From Bacillus sp. IITD106 (GTDB lineage: Bacteria; Bacillota; Bacilli; Bacillales; Bacillaceae_C): 36,339 nt of DNA. Position 1 is the first letter of the stretch; each line of letters begins with the position of its first letter. Under the pieces are notes generated by a model that worked only from the letters and a program-made list of their open reading frames with translations, did not search any database and was not told the DNA's origin. The position numbers were made by a program, and so were the translations under genes. Positions 8,550-16,464 of the stretch are shown here, one piece after another. The stretch is taken from NCBI RefSeq assembly GCF_019459225.1, contig NZ_JAIAZY010000044.1:1-36339 (forward strand), read 5' to 3'.

Positions 8550-8670
8550 GAGATGATGGCTAGTAATATTGTGCTGACGGCCAGTAAACTGCTCGAGATG
8601 GCTAGTAAAATCGCATTGACGGCCAGTAAACATCCCGACATGGCTAGTAAGATGTGTTAACGGCCAGTAA
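8550..8670 (+). repeat. Repeat array A: six 21-bp units downstream of argH
   Basis: Six copies of the core GGCYAGTAA start at 8558, 8579, 8600, 8621, 8642 and 8662, giving periods of 21, 21, 21, 21 and 20. Units alternate strictly between ATGGCTAGTAA and ACGGCCAGTAA, so there is also a 42-bp order. The nine or so bases between cores differ from unit to unit. A matching array lies at 35645-35828. On the plus strand a 35-codon frame (8553-8660, repeating (M/T)ASK every seven residues) is open but has no convincing ribosome site. The array is in the expected 3' UTR of argGH. Confidence 0.9.
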
Positions 8671-8724
8671 CTCCCTTCAAAGACAAAAATCTTTTAAAAT
8701 TTTTAATAACAAAAATATATCCAT

Positions 8725-8762
8725 AAAAAAGAGCATGTCCTGGTAAACAGGAGCATGCTCTT
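8725..8762. terminator. Bidirectional terminator between argGH and the UspA-like gene
   Basis: AAGAGCATG+TCCTG (8729-8742) pairs with CAGGA-G-CATGCTCTT (8748-8762), with one bulged G. A run of six A on the left gives a U-tract for the minus-strand gene; the plus side has a weaker T-rich tail. Confidence 0.85.
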
Positions 8763-8766
8763 AACT

Positions 8767-9222
8767 TTATTCATTCTCAAGTTCTTCTGTCCTTACAATT
8801 AAAACATCGCATTCAGCTGAACGCATAATGTGTTCAGATACGCTTCCTATCAAAAGTCGTTCAACAGCGTTGAGACCGGTGGCACCGCATATGATTAAAT
8901 CAGCATTCATTTTTTTAGCGACTTGTTTTGGGATGACCACCTTAGGTGAACCATATTCGACTATTGTTTCAAAATTAGTAAATTGCTGTGCTTCAGCTTC
9001 TTTTTTGTATTCTTCAAGCAGTTCTTTTGCATACGTTTCGGCTCTTTCCGCCATCGTTCCGTTGTATGCGTCTATCGTTGCAAAAGATCTTGTGTCAATG
9101 ACATGAATAAGAGTAAGCTTGGCGTTATTGCGTTTTGCAATTTGTACGGCTTTCTTGAAGGCGCATTCTGCAGATTTAGAACCGTCCACTGCGACTAAAA
9201 TGTTATGATACATAAGTGTCAT
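8767..9222 (-). CDS. Universal stress protein, UspA family, ATP-binding type
   Basis: A 151-residue single-domain Usp protein. The N-terminus HNILVAVDGS is the usual first strand and loop. The C-terminal motif GATG...GS (Gly113, Gly116, Gly126, Ser127) fits the ATP-binding pattern G-2x-G-9x-G-(S/T). Such proteins are cytoplasmic dimers linked to stress survival; the exact role is not known. The start follows TTAGGAGG on the minus strand. It is a lone gene, convergent with argGH. I found no sigma-B promoter match upstream. Confidence 0.93.
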   Translation of the reverse strand: MTLMYHNILVAVDGSKSAECAFKKAVQIAKRNNAKLTLIHVIDTRSFATIDAYNGTMAERAETYAKELLEEYKKEAEAQQFTNFETIVEYGSPKVVIPKQVAKKMNADLIICGATGLNAVERLLIGSVSEHIMRSAECDVLIVRTEELENE

Positions 9223-9274
9223 GTTTACCAGCCTCCTAATACTCTTTCCACTATTTTAACATAATTAGGAAGGA

Positions 9275-9315
9275 TTTTCTGTTTTTAAATAACGAATAAT
9301 AGAAAAAACAGAAAA
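9275..9315. repeat. 12-bp AT-rich inverted repeat before the small acidic-protein gene
   Basis: TTTTCTGTTTTT (9275-9286) is perfectly complementary to 9304-9315, separated by 17 bases. The right arm abuts the Shine-Dalgarno of the next small gene. It lies between two divergent genes, so it could be a weak RNA hairpin or a protein-binding dyad. Confidence 0.5.
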
Positions 9316-9326
9316 GGAGATGTCTT

Positions 9327-9476
9327 ATGAAAAAGAAGAACGTTCAACCACAATATCAATATAACGAGGAAAATAATGAAGAAACGATAGAGCAAATTCA
9401 AGATGTTTATAGAAGTGGAGCTATTGAACAAAACGAAATAAATGATGAAATAATTGAAGATAGAATGAATGAATAA
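9327..9476 (+). CDS. Small acidic hypothetical protein, 49 residues
   Basis: ATG at 9327 follows AAAAGGAGA at ideal spacing. The 49-residue product has a basic, polar start (MKKKNVQPQYQY) followed by a strongly acidic helical stretch rich in Glu, Asn, Gln and Ile. There is no membrane segment or cysteine. A terminator follows within a few bases, so this is a complete one-gene unit. It resembles the many short acidic proteins of unknown function in Bacillus, but I cannot assign a family. Confidence 0.65.
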   Translation: MKKKNVQPQYQYNEENNEETIEQIQDVYRSGAIEQNEINDEIIEDRMNE

Positions 9477-9478
9477 TA

Positions 9479-9515
9479 AGGAAGGCTTTTCAAGATGAAA
9501 AGCCTTTCCTTCATC
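9479..9515 (+). terminator. Terminator of the small acidic-protein gene
   Basis: AAGGCTTTTCA (9482-9492), loop AGA, and TGAAAAGCCTT (9496-9506): a perfect 11-bp stem just after the stop codon, followed by a T/C-rich tail. Confidence 0.75.
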
Positions 9516-9556
9516 GTATAATCTTTTGAATTATTACACTAAAAAAGAAAAAAATG

Positions 9557-9585
9557 CTGTCATGATTCTGCCATAATGTTATGAT
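9557..9585 (+). promoter_or_regulatory. Sigma-A promoter of ald
   Basis: CTGTCA (9557-9562), a 17-base spacer and TATGAT (9580-9585), 36 bases before the chosen start. Confidence 0.5.
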
Positions 9586-9621
9586 GGAATGTGTAGAATC
9601 ATCGAACAGGAGGACATGGTA

Positions 9622-10737
9622 ATGCGAATTGGAATTCCAAAAGAGATAATTAATAATGAAAATAGAGTCGCGATGACCCCTGCGGGAGTTGTAACACTAA
9701 CTACGGCTGGGCACGACGTTTATATCGAAACTGGTGCCGGTCTCGGTTCGGGATTCACGGACGAAGATTACATACAATCGGGAGCCAAAATTGTTAACTC
9801 TGCTGAAGAAGCCTGGGCTCATGAAATGGTTATGAAGGTAAAAGAACCGCTTGAAGAAGAATTTCAATTTTTGCGTGAAGAATTAATTCTATTCACATAT
9901 TTGCATTTAGCAAATGAACAACAACTTGTGGATGTCATGATTGAAAAGAAAGTAACGGGGATAGCATATGAAACCGTTCAGCTTCCGAATAAAACCTTGC
10001 CGCTATTAACTCCAATGAGTGAAGTTGCTGGCCGAATGGCTGTCCAAATCGGTGCACAATTCCTTCAGAAAAAAAATGGAGGACAAGGGATACTTCTTTC
10101 TGGAGTTCCCGGAGTACCTAGAGGAAAAGTGACAATCATCGGAGGCGGTGTTGCAGGTACAAATGCTGCGAAAATTGCCATTGGCATTGGCGCAGATGTC
10201 ACAATCATTGATTTAGTCCCAGATCGACTACGTCAGCTTGATGATTTATTTGGGCATGATGTCACTACATTAATATCAAATCCGTATAACATTGCACAAG
10301 CTGTTAAAGATTCCGATCTTGTCATCGGGGCGGTATTAATTCCTGGTGCGAAAGCGCCTAAACTCGTTACGGCTGATATGATTAAAACGATGAAGCAAGG
10401 TTCTGTTGTCGTCGATATCGCTATCGATCAAGGAGGAATTTTTGAAACGAGCGATCGTATTACGACCCATGATAATCCCACATATGAGAAATTTGGAGTT
10501 GTTCACTATGCGGTAGCTAATATGCCGGGAGCAGTTCCGCGTACTTCGACAATCGCTTTAACGAATGTCACGGTACCATATGCTCTGCAAATTGCAAATA
10601 AAGGGTATAAACAAGCATGTCTTGAAAATGAGACATTGCTTAAAGGTGTCAACACCCTCAAGGGACATATTACGTATAAAGCAGTAGCAGAAGCATTCCA
10701 ATATCCTTATCAGGATGCGAGAGAGTTATTAGAGTGA
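9622..10737 (+). CDS. ald: Alanine dehydrogenase
   Basis: A 371-residue NAD-dependent enzyme interconverting L-alanine and pyruvate plus ammonium; in Bacillus it is used for alanine catabolism and sporulation. The N-terminus MRIGIPKE and the segment NENRVAMTP are typical. The active-site lysine (KVKEP, about residue 74) and histidine (TYLHLA, about 95) are present, as is the nucleotide-binding [15 protein letters not shown] 9622 has AGGAGGA 7 bases upstream; earlier in-frame starts at 9589 and 9616 lie before or against that site. It is a single-gene unit ending in a strong hairpin. Confidence 0.96.
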   Translation: MRIGIPKEIINNENRVAMTPAGVVTLTTAGHDVYIETGAGLGSGFTDEDYIQSGAKIVNSAEEAWAHEMVMKVKEPLEEEFQFLREELILFTYLHLANEQQLVDVMIEKKVTGIAYETVQLPNKTLPLLTPMSEVAGRMAVQIGAQFLQKKNGGQGILLSGVPGVPRGKVTIIGGGVAGTNAAKIAIGIGADVTIIDLVPDRLRQLDDLFGHDVTTLISNPYNIAQAVKDSDLVIGAVLIPGAKAPKLVTADMIKTMKQGSVVVDIAIDQGGIFETSDRITTHDNPTYEKFGVVHYAVANMPGAVPRTSTIALTNVTVPYALQIANKGYKQACLENETLLKGVNTLKGHITYKAVAEAFQYPYQDARELLE

Positions 10738-10747
10738 ATAGGGAATT

Positions 10748-10780
10748 AGAAGGGCTTGGATATCCAAGCCCTTCTTCAAA
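10748..10780 (+). terminator. Hairpin terminator after ald
   Basis: A perfect 12-bp stem (10748-10759 with 10764-10775) around loop ATAT, 10 bases after the ald stop. The T-tract is weak. It also lies downstream of the convergent peptidase gene. Confidence 0.65.
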
Positions 10781-10808
10781 AGTAAAGAAGGTATTAGTTT
10801 GAAAATAA

Positions 10809-11900
10809 TTATAGGGCAAGTGTTTTTGGAAACTTTGTTAACACTTCTACACCATTTTCTGTTACTAATACATCGTCTTCAATTCTTACGCCAGCCACTC
10901 CCGGTACATAAATTCCTGGTTCAATGGTGAAAACCATCCCCGGTTTTAGTTCTAGCTCATTCGTTGCAGTCATTGAAGGATATTCATGGACGCTGATTCC
11001 AAGTCCGTGGCCGAGTCGATGTGGGAAATAGTCACCATATCCAGCTTGATGGATTATTTCCCGTGCAATAGAATCAAGGTCTTTAGCAAGCACTCCTGGC
11101 TTAGTAGCATTCACTGCAGTTTCTTCAGCTTGCAATACAGTTTGATAAATTTTTTCTTGCTCTTTATTCATTTCACCATAAGCAACCGTTCTCGTTATAT
11201 CTGAACAATAGCCTTCATAAATAACGCCTAAATCGAATAGTACGAAATCACCTTTTTGAATTTTCGTTTTTCCAGGTGTTCCATGAGGCGAAGCTGCGTT
11301 AGCTCCAGTAAGCACCATCGTGTCAAACGACATTCCGGATACACCATTTTTCTTTACTTCATATTCGATCGCTGCAATAATATCGAGTTCAGTCTTACCT
11401 TCCTTAATCTCATTTACTCCGACTTGGACTGCAAAGTCGGCAAGCTCACATGCTTTTCGTAGTAAAGATATTTCATTTTTATCTTTTATCATTCTTAATT
11501 GATGAAGGATAGCTTCAGCGTTGTGAAAGGATGCCCCATTAAAACGAGATAATAGTTCTTCATATCTTTCCACATTTAAATGTTCTTTTTCTATTGCCCA
11601 TTTTTGAACATTATTTATTCGTGCTTTTACACGTTCCTCAACATGATCCCATGGCCTTTCTGTGTCATCATATCCTATGACTTCAAAGCTCCATCCTGAA
11701 TTTTGAGCATCATTTACTTCCATTTTTGGACAGATTAAAAAAGGTTCCTGCTCTGGAAATACGGCAAGTCCAAGCAAACGCTCATGAGGGTCGCTTGAAA
11801 AACCGGATAAATAAAAAACATTATCAGGTGAAGTTATAAACGCAGCATCGATTTGTTCATTTTTAAGCCAATTTGCGAGTTTTATCAGTCTTTCATTCAA
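10809..11900 (-). CDS. M24 family metallopeptidase, Xaa-Pro dipeptidase/aminopeptidase P type
   Basis: A 363-residue pita-bread-fold peptidase that cleaves peptides with proline in the second position. The N-terminal creatinase-like domain spans about 1-130 and the catalytic domain about 140-360. The five expected metal ligands are present: Asp223 and Asp234 (FDLGVIYEGYCSD), His298 (RLGHGLG), Glu327 (TIEPGIY) and Glu341 (VRIEDD). Start is TTG at 11900 with AAGGAG ten bases upstream; no ATG fits. It is divergent from ytkL. B. subtilis has such enzymes (YkvY, YqhT); I cannot say which is the ortholog. Confidence 0.92.
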   Translation of the reverse strand: MNERLIKLANWLKNEQIDAAFITSPDNVFYLSGFSSDPHERLLGLAVFPEQEPFLICPKMEVNDAQNSGWSFEVIGYDDTERPWDHVEERVKARINNVQKWAIEKEHLNVERYEELLSRFNGASFHNAEAILHQLRMIKDKNEISLLRKACELADFAVQVGVNEIKEGKTELDIIAAIEYEVKKNGVSGMSFDTMVLTGANAASPHGTPGKTKIQKGDFVLFDLGVIYEGYCSDITRTVAYGEMNKEQEKIYQTVLQAEETAVNATKPGVLAKDLDSIAREIIHQAGYGDYFPHRLGHGLGISVHEYPSMTATNELELKPGMVFTIEPGIYVPGVAGVRIEDDVLVTENGVEVLTKFPKTLAL

Positions 11901-12033
11901 ATGAATTCAGCTCCTTATGATTCTTAATGTTAAAAGATTATCAGTTTTTTTAGATTAAGAAAAGGAATTGAAGGGAAATGATTATAAAGAATCGAAGACA
12001 TATAAGGAAGAATCTATGAAGGAGTGTTTTAAT

Positions 12034-12717
12034 ATGAAAGTTTCTTATCATGGTCATTCAGTTGTAAAAATTCAAACAGAAGGAAAAACAATTTTGTTTG
12101 ATCCCTTTATTACTGGCAACGCACTTACCGACTTACATGCTGAAAAAGAGAAAGCGGATGTCATTATTTTAACTCACGGTCATGGAGATCATGTGGGGGA
12201 TACTGAAGCAATAGCAAAGCGCTCCGATTCTCTTGTCATTGCACCAAATGAGCTTGCTGTATATTTGGGCTGGAAAGGGTTGAATACGCATGGAATGAAT
12301 ATCGGAGGTGCCTATGAATTTAATTTTGGAAAAGTAAAATATACACAAGCTTTTCATAGTTCCGCAGTGGTTACAGAGGATAAGCAAATTATTTATATGG
12401 GAATGCCGTCAGGGGTTCTTCTCACAGTTGAAGGAAAGACAATCTACCATGCAGGAGATACTGCTCTATTTTCTGATATGAAGTTGATTGGAGAGCGGCA
12501 TCCAATTGACCTTGCTTTCTTGCCTATTGGAGATAATTTTACAATGGGTCCTGAGGATGCAGCAGAAGCAGCGAAACTTACTGGTGCGAAATTAGTTGTG
12601 CCGGTTCATTACAATACATTTCCTCCTATTAGACAAAATCCACAGAGGTTTATTGACTTGCTTGAAGATCCTTCAAAAGGAAAAATCATGGAAGTAGGAG
12701 AAACGATGGAATTTTAA
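12034..12717 (+). CDS. ytkL: Metal-dependent hydrolase, UPF0173 family (YtkL)
   Basis: A 227-residue metallo-beta-lactamase-fold protein of the UPF0173 family; the substrate is unknown. The metal-binding motif THGHGDH (His48, His50, Asp52, His53) is intact, with downstream ligands in HAGDTALF and PVHYNTFP. The N-terminus MKVSYHGHS and the length match the family. ATG 12034 follows GAAGGAGTG; longer in-frame starts (11968, 12016) lack support. Its terminator overlaps the ribosome site of the next gene. Confidence 0.92.
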   Translation: MKVSYHGHSVVKIQTEGKTILFDPFITGNALTDLHAEKEKADVIILTHGHGDHVGDTEAIAKRSDSLVIAPNELAVYLGWKGLNTHGMNIGGAYEFNFGKVKYTQAFHSSAVVTEDKQIIYMGMPSGVLLTVEGKTIYHAGDTALFSDMKLIGERHPIDLAFLPIGDNFTMGPEDAAEAAKLTGAKLVVPVHYNTFPPIRQNPQRFIDLLEDPSKGKIMEVGETMEF

Positions 12718-12741
12718 TATCGATATTGGTTTTTTACTACT

Positions 12742-12784
12742 GCCTCCTTGCATACAATAACAAAAAGTATGCAAGGAGGCTTTT
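12742..12784 (+). terminator. Terminator of ytkL whose 3' arm contains the next gene's Shine-Dalgarno
   Basis: GCCTCCTTGCATAC (12742-12755) pairs perfectly with 12767-12780, with an 11-base loop and a following TTTT. The 3' arm includes AAGGAGG (12773-12779), which is the ribosome site for the gene starting at 12787. Confidence 0.8.
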
Positions 12785-12786
12785 CC

Positions 12787-13026
12787 ATGAAAAATCGCTA
12801 TTTGCTTTGTTTACTTCTATGTGTAGCTTTATTATATTTTGCTGTACCACGTCTGTCTATTAGTGCATCAGGATTAGAAGGGATGTTTGCCATTTCGTGG
12901 TTAATTTTTGCTTTTATTGTTATCGCTGGCAATTTATCAGCACTTCTGTTTTTGCCAAAAAGAAAGGATCCAGTAGGAAGAAAACACATCTCATCATCTG
13001 AAGTTAAGCGTTTACGTGCACGTTAA
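12787..13026 (+). CDS. Small two-helix membrane protein of unknown function
   Basis: A 79-residue protein starting at ATG 12787, seven bases after AAGGAGG. Two hydrophobic segments are visible, about residues 4-22 (LLCLLLCVALLYFAV) and about 33-55 (MFAISWLIFAFIVIAGNLSAL), followed by a basic tail rich in Lys and Arg. I do not recognise a family. The ribosome site is inside the 14-bp stem of the ytkL terminator, so readthrough transcripts would be poorly translated. A transcript starting within or after the loop would escape this, but no promoter is obvious. Confidence 0.7.
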   Translation: MKNRYLLCLLLCVALLYFAVPRLSISASGLEGMFAISWLIFAFIVIAGNLSALLFLPKRKDPVGRKHISSSEVKRLRAR

Positions 13027-13037
13027 ATTCCCGCAAA

Positions 13038-13066
13038 TTGCTGATAGTGCCTTTTCTCGCTATAAT
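13038..13066 (+). promoter_or_regulatory. Sigma-A promoter of ytoI
   Basis: TTGCTG (13038-13043), a 17-base spacer and a perfect TATAAT (13061-13066), 28 bases before the ytoI start. Confidence 0.7.
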
Positions 13067-13094
13067 AATGGTAATTGAATGGTAGGAGAAAAGG

Positions 13095-14414
13095 GTGAAA
13101 AGTTTGTCGACAAAGCATGAACAAATTATTCGCCATATTGATAGTCTCCCAGTCGGAGAAAAAATATCAGTACGGCAAATTGCTAAAGTTCTAAAAGTAA
13201 GTGAAGGAACTGCTTATAGAGCGATAAAAGACGCTGAAAATAAAGGATATGTCAGCACAATCGAACGAGTTGGGACAATACGAATAGAGCGGAAGAAAAA
13301 AGAAAATATTGAAAAACTGACATTCGCTGAAATTGTAAATATCATCGATGGACAAGTGCTAGGGGGAAAAGCTGGTCTCCACAAGACACTTACTAAGTTT
13401 GTCATTGGTGCGATGAAAATCGATGCGATCATGAGATATACTGGTGCCGGTAATTTATTGATAGTAGGGAATCGAACAGAAGTGCATGAACATGCATTAC
13501 GAGCGGGTGCGGCGGTTCTCATTACGGGTGGTTTTGATACGAGCGATGTTGTTAAAAGGTTAGCGGATGAGTTGGAGCTCCCTATATTATCGACGAGTTA
13601 TGATACGTTTACAGTAGCAACGATGATTAACAGAGCTATCTATGATCAATTAATCAAAAAAGAAATTATTTTAGTTGAAGATATATTAACTCCTCGTGCA
13701 GAAGCTGCATGTATGAACGTTAAAGAAACGGTTAGAGATTGGTATAATAAAAAGAAAGAGACGAATCATAGCCGTTTTCCAGTCATTGATTCCAATCAGA
13801 AAGTACTTGGAATAGTAACAGGAAAAGATGTTATTGGTCAGGATGAGTCGTTGTCGATTGAAAGAGTGATGACTAAAAATCCTTTAACTGTTGGATTAAA
13901 GACAAGCGTTGCTTCAGTTGCCCATATGATGATTTGGGAAGGAATAGAGGTATTGCCTGTTGTTAATGAACAGCAACGGTTTGAAGGGATCATTAGTAGG
14001 CAGGATGTTTTAAAAGCCTTACAAATGATTCAACGTCAGCCTCATGTGGGGGAGACGATGGATGACACGGTTTCAAAACAACTTTCGTCTTGGGAAAATA
14101 CTGGGGATACATCATTTTTGTTTGAAGTCACACCGCAAATGACGAACCAGCTTGGAACGATTTCCTATGGAGTTTTTACGTCTATCGTGGTAGAAGCAGC
14201 AAGTCGGATTTTTAGGCAACAGAAAAAAGGTGAACTGGCAGTGGAAAATTTGACCATCTATTTTCTCAAACCAGCGCAAATGGAGAGTGTCCTCTCGGTT
14301 CAGCCTAAAATTCTCGAAGCTGGTCGAAAATTCGGAAAAGTAGATGTGGAAGTATTTAATGGGACAGAGTTAATTGGAAAAGCGCTTTTGATGTGTAAAT
14401 TGATTGATAAATAA
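13095..14414 (+). CDS. ytoI: YtoI family protein: HTH, DRTGG, tandem CBS and hotdog domains
   Basis: A 439-residue probable regulator. In order: a winged-helix N-terminus (about 1-70; KISVRQIAKVLKVSEGTAYR), a DRTGG domain (about 80-190), two CBS motifs (about 195-310, with SRFPVIDSNQKVLGIVTG and EVLPVVNEQQRFEGIISR) and a C-terminal hotdog domain (about 320-435). CBS pairs bind adenine nucleotides, so nucleotide sensing linked to DNA binding is plausible but unproven. Start is GTG 13095 after TAGGAGAAA. It has its own strong promoter and a strong terminator. Confidence 0.9.
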   Translation: MKSLSTKHEQIIRHIDSLPVGEKISVRQIAKVLKVSEGTAYRAIKDAENKGYVSTIERVGTIRIERKKKENIEKLTFAEIVNIIDGQVLGGKAGLHKTLTKFVIGAMKIDAIMRYTGAGNLLIVGNRTEVHEHALRAGAAVLITGGFDTSDVVKRLADELELPILSTSYDTFTVATMINRAIYDQLIKKEIILVEDILTPRAEAACMNVKETVRDWYNKKKETNHSRFPVIDSNQKVLGIVTGKDVIGQDESLSIERVMTKNPLTVGLKTSVASVAHMMIWEGIEVLPVVNEQQRFEGIISRQDVLKALQMIQRQPHVGETMDDTVSKQLSSWENTGDTSFLFEVTPQMTNQLGTISYGVFTSIVVEAASRIFRQQKKGELAVENLTIYFLKPAQMESVLSVQPKILEAGRKFGKVDVEVFNGTELIGKALLMCKLIDK

Positions 14415-14452
14415 TTTGGAAATAGGGCAAGCGCAGATGCTTTATAATAGTA

Positions 14453-14476
14453 GAGAGGCTTCTTAAGAAGCCTCTC
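14453..14476. terminator. Hairpin between ytoI and ytpI
   Basis: GAGAGGCTTC-TTAA-GAAGCCTCTC is a perfect 10-bp stem. It sits between convergent ytoI and ytpI and may serve both; T-tracts are short on both sides. Confidence 0.7.
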
Positions 14477-14482
14477 GACATA

Positions 14483-14806
14483 TTATGATTTTGACATTTC
14501 TTCTGCTTCCCTAATAACATAAGGTACATGATGACGATACACCTTAAAACCAACCCATGCACTAAATCCGCCCAATACAATAAAAACGGCTGCAATAATA
14601 TATGTGAGTGGTGTGTCATATAGGAAAAGCTGGTTTATCCCGAATAATCCAACAAAAAGACCAAGTGCTACGCTAGATTTTCCGTTTAGCATTTTTTTCT
14701 CCATCGGTCTCCGGCTGCGTACATATTTTATTTTGTAAAAGATATAAAAAGAAAATGATAATATAATAAAGAAAACTAAAAGTGGCATTAAATAAATAGC
14801 CTCCAT
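14483..14806 (-). CDS. ytpI: YtpI family membrane protein
   Basis: A 107-residue protein with three predicted membrane helices: about residues 5-25 (MPLLVFFIILSFSFYIFY), 45-62 (ALGLFVGLFGINQLF) and 67-88 (LTYIIAAVFIVLGGFSAWVG), with basic loops between them. It matches the small YtpI membrane proteins found beside ytoI and nrnA in Bacillus; the function is unknown. It is convergent with ytoI and shares its hairpin. Confidence 0.85.
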   Translation of the reverse strand: MEAIYLMPLLVFFIILSFSFYIFYKIKYVRSRRPMEKKMLNGKSSVALGLFVGLFGINQLFLYDTPLTYIIAAVFIVLGGFSAWVGFKVYRHHVPYVIREAEEMSKS

Positions 14807-15009
14807 TTCATCTGAACGTTATTCTTTAATTGTAACGATAAAAAGGCTAAAATTCTACTTAAGAGAAATGAATATTGAATGACATTATATCTAATTTCAA
14901 AACGGAAGCACTGTAATAGTGTCTATTTAAATGGACTATAGAACTTGGTATACAAAATTTAAACTTATAAAAACCTAACTTTCTTTACTTTTTAGAAAAG
15001 GGGCACGTT

Positions 15010-15942
15010 ATGAAAAAGAAAATTTTAGAAGCAATCAAACAGTATGACACTATTATTATTCACCGGCATGTAAGGCCAGATCCTGATGCATATGGATCTC
15101 AAGGTGGATTAGCTGAAATATTAAAAGCTTCTTTTCCGGAAAAGAAAATATATGTGGTTGGCAAGCGAGATCATACTCTTGATTATTTATTCGTTCCAAA
15201 TACTATATCTGATGGTTGCTATGAAGGAGCTCTTGTGATTGTTTGCGACACAGCGAATCAAGAACGAGTATGTGATGAGCGTTATACTTTAGGGGACATG
15301 CTAATTAAAATCGACCATCACCCGAATGAAGATCAATATGGAGATCTGCTTTGGGTGGACACTTCCGCCTCTTCTACGAGCGAAATGATTTATGATTTTT
15401 ATTTAGATGGTAAAAAAGAAGGGTTAAAAATGACGGATGAAGCGGCAAGATTGATTTTTTCCGGAATTGTTGGGGATACAGGCCGATTTATCTATCCAAG
15501 TACGACAAAAAAAACGTTTAATTACGCAGGTGAATTAATTGAATACCAATTTGATCGAACTTCTTTATTTAATGAAATGTACGAGATGGAGCCTAAATTA
15601 ATAAAGCTCCAAGGATATGTATATGAAAATTTTAAAATGAATGAAGATGGTGCAGCGACCATTGTGCTGACAAAAGATACACTCAATTCATTTGATGTAA
15701 CTGCATCCGAAGCATCGATCCTTGTCAGCTCGCTAAGTAGTATAAAAGGAATTAAAGCATGGTGCTTTTTCATTGAAGAAGAAAATGAAATCCGTGTTAG
15801 ATTGCGTTCGAAAGGACCGATTATAAATACAATTGCTGTTGCATTCAATGGCGGTGGACACCCACTTGCTGCTGGTGCGTCGGTATATACTTGGGAAGAA
15901 GCGGAAAAAGTGAAGCGAGCGATTGTAGAGGTGTGTAAATAG
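15010..15942 (+). CDS. nrnA: NrnA, DHH/DHHA1 nanoRNase and pAp phosphatase
   Basis: A 310-residue phosphoesterase that degrades 2-5 nt RNA fragments and dephosphorylates 3'-phosphoadenosine 5'-phosphate in Bacillus. The DHH domain has HRHVRPDPDAYGS (metal site), VCDTA, the DHH triad at 102-104, and GIVGDTGRF. The DHHA1 domain has the RNA-binding GGGHPLAAGAS near the C-terminus. Length matches B. subtilis NrnA. The start follows AAAAGGGG. The roughly 200 bases upstream hold no gene, and no clear promoter could be fixed. Confidence 0.95.
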   Translation: MKKKILEAIKQYDTIIIHRHVRPDPDAYGSQGGLAEILKASFPEKKIYVVGKRDHTLDYLFVPNTISDGCYEGALVIVCDTANQERVCDERYTLGDMLIKIDHHPNEDQYGDLLWVDTSASSTSEMIYDFYLDGKKEGLKMTDEAARLIFSGIVGDTGRFIYPSTTKKTFNYAGELIEYQFDRTSLFNEMYEMEPKLIKLQGYVYENFKMNEDGAATIVLTKDTLNSFDVTASEASILVSSLSSIKGIKAWCFFIEEENEIRVRLRSKGPIINTIAVAFNGGGHPLAAGASVYTWEEAEKVKRAIVEVCK

Positions 15943-15943
15943 T

Positions 15944-15968
15944 AAAATGGCCGGGCGTTATCCGGCCA
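15944..15968 (-). terminator. Terminator overlapping the end of ytrI
   Basis: TGGCCGG (15948-15954) and CCGGCCA (15962-15968) form a GC-rich stem. On the minus strand the ytrI stop codon lies in the loop and the stem is followed by TTTT. It also sits six bases after the nrnA stop, so it may act in both directions. Confidence 0.65.
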
Positions 15969-16464
15969 ATCTCAGCTCAACTGTAATATTAATGGTCGTA
16001 TAAAAGTACATTTCCCTTACGATGAATTTATATCTTTTCCCGTTTACATTTTCTACCTTGTTTTCAATTGTTTTTTTAACAATGTCTTTATTTTTATGAA
16101 CAGTACTTAAATCTTTTGCCAATAACGACTTTAAATCTTCTTGAATAGATGCTTCTACATCGAAAATACTTTGCCTATCTTTAATATTATATTTTTCATA
16201 TCCTACTAAACGAATTTCAATCTTTTGAATCGTCAGCATTTCTTCATTTTTCTTATTAAGTTCCCGGTAGTCTTCTTGCCATATGTTGATTTGATCTTGT
16301 AATTTTCTTATCTCTTTAGCCTGCTCCTCAATTAAATAACCATTTCTTTCCTGCATGACTCCAAACATATATAAAAATATCATCCAACTAATACAGCCTC
16401 CAATAGCAGCACCTGCAAAAACACGCTGCCAAGCAGGCTTTCGGTAAAGAGGAGGAATTCTCAT
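15958..16464 (-). CDS. ytrI: YtrI, sporulation-associated membrane protein
   Basis: A 168-residue protein with a short basic start (MRIPPLYRKPAWQRVF), one membrane helix at about 16-37, a coiled-coil-like stretch at about 40-85 (ending in LNKKNEEM) and an outside domain. In B. subtilis ytrI is expressed with ytrH in the mother cell and is needed for efficient sporulation. ATG 16464 overlaps the ytrH stop (ATGA) and has CAGGAAC upstream. An in-frame TTG at 16488 would overlap ytrH more deeply and is less likely. Confidence 0.87.
   Translation of the reverse strand: MRIPPLYRKPAWQRVFAGAAIGGCISWMIFLYMFGVMQERNGYLIEEQAKEIRKLQDQINIWQEDYRELNKKNEEMLTIQKIEIRLVGYEKYNIKDRQSIFDVEASIQEDLKSLLAKDLSTVHKNKDIVKKTIENKVENVNGKRYKFIVREMYFYTTINITVELRLAG

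Noticed and set aside
8391-8633. Minus-strand 80-residue ORF over the argH end and array A
   Set aside because: Half lies antisense to argH and half in the repeat; no ribosome site, and its frame differs from the open LLAV frame.
8553-8660. Plus-strand 35-codon frame in array A with two ATG codons
   Set aside because: The upstream sequence AAAGTTGAG is a poor ribosome site and the product is only the repeat. Mentioned in the array entry, not called.
11968-12033. Longer N-terminus for ytkL
   Set aside because: The extension has no ribosome site and the family begins at MKVSYHGHS, which has GAAGGAGTG upstream.
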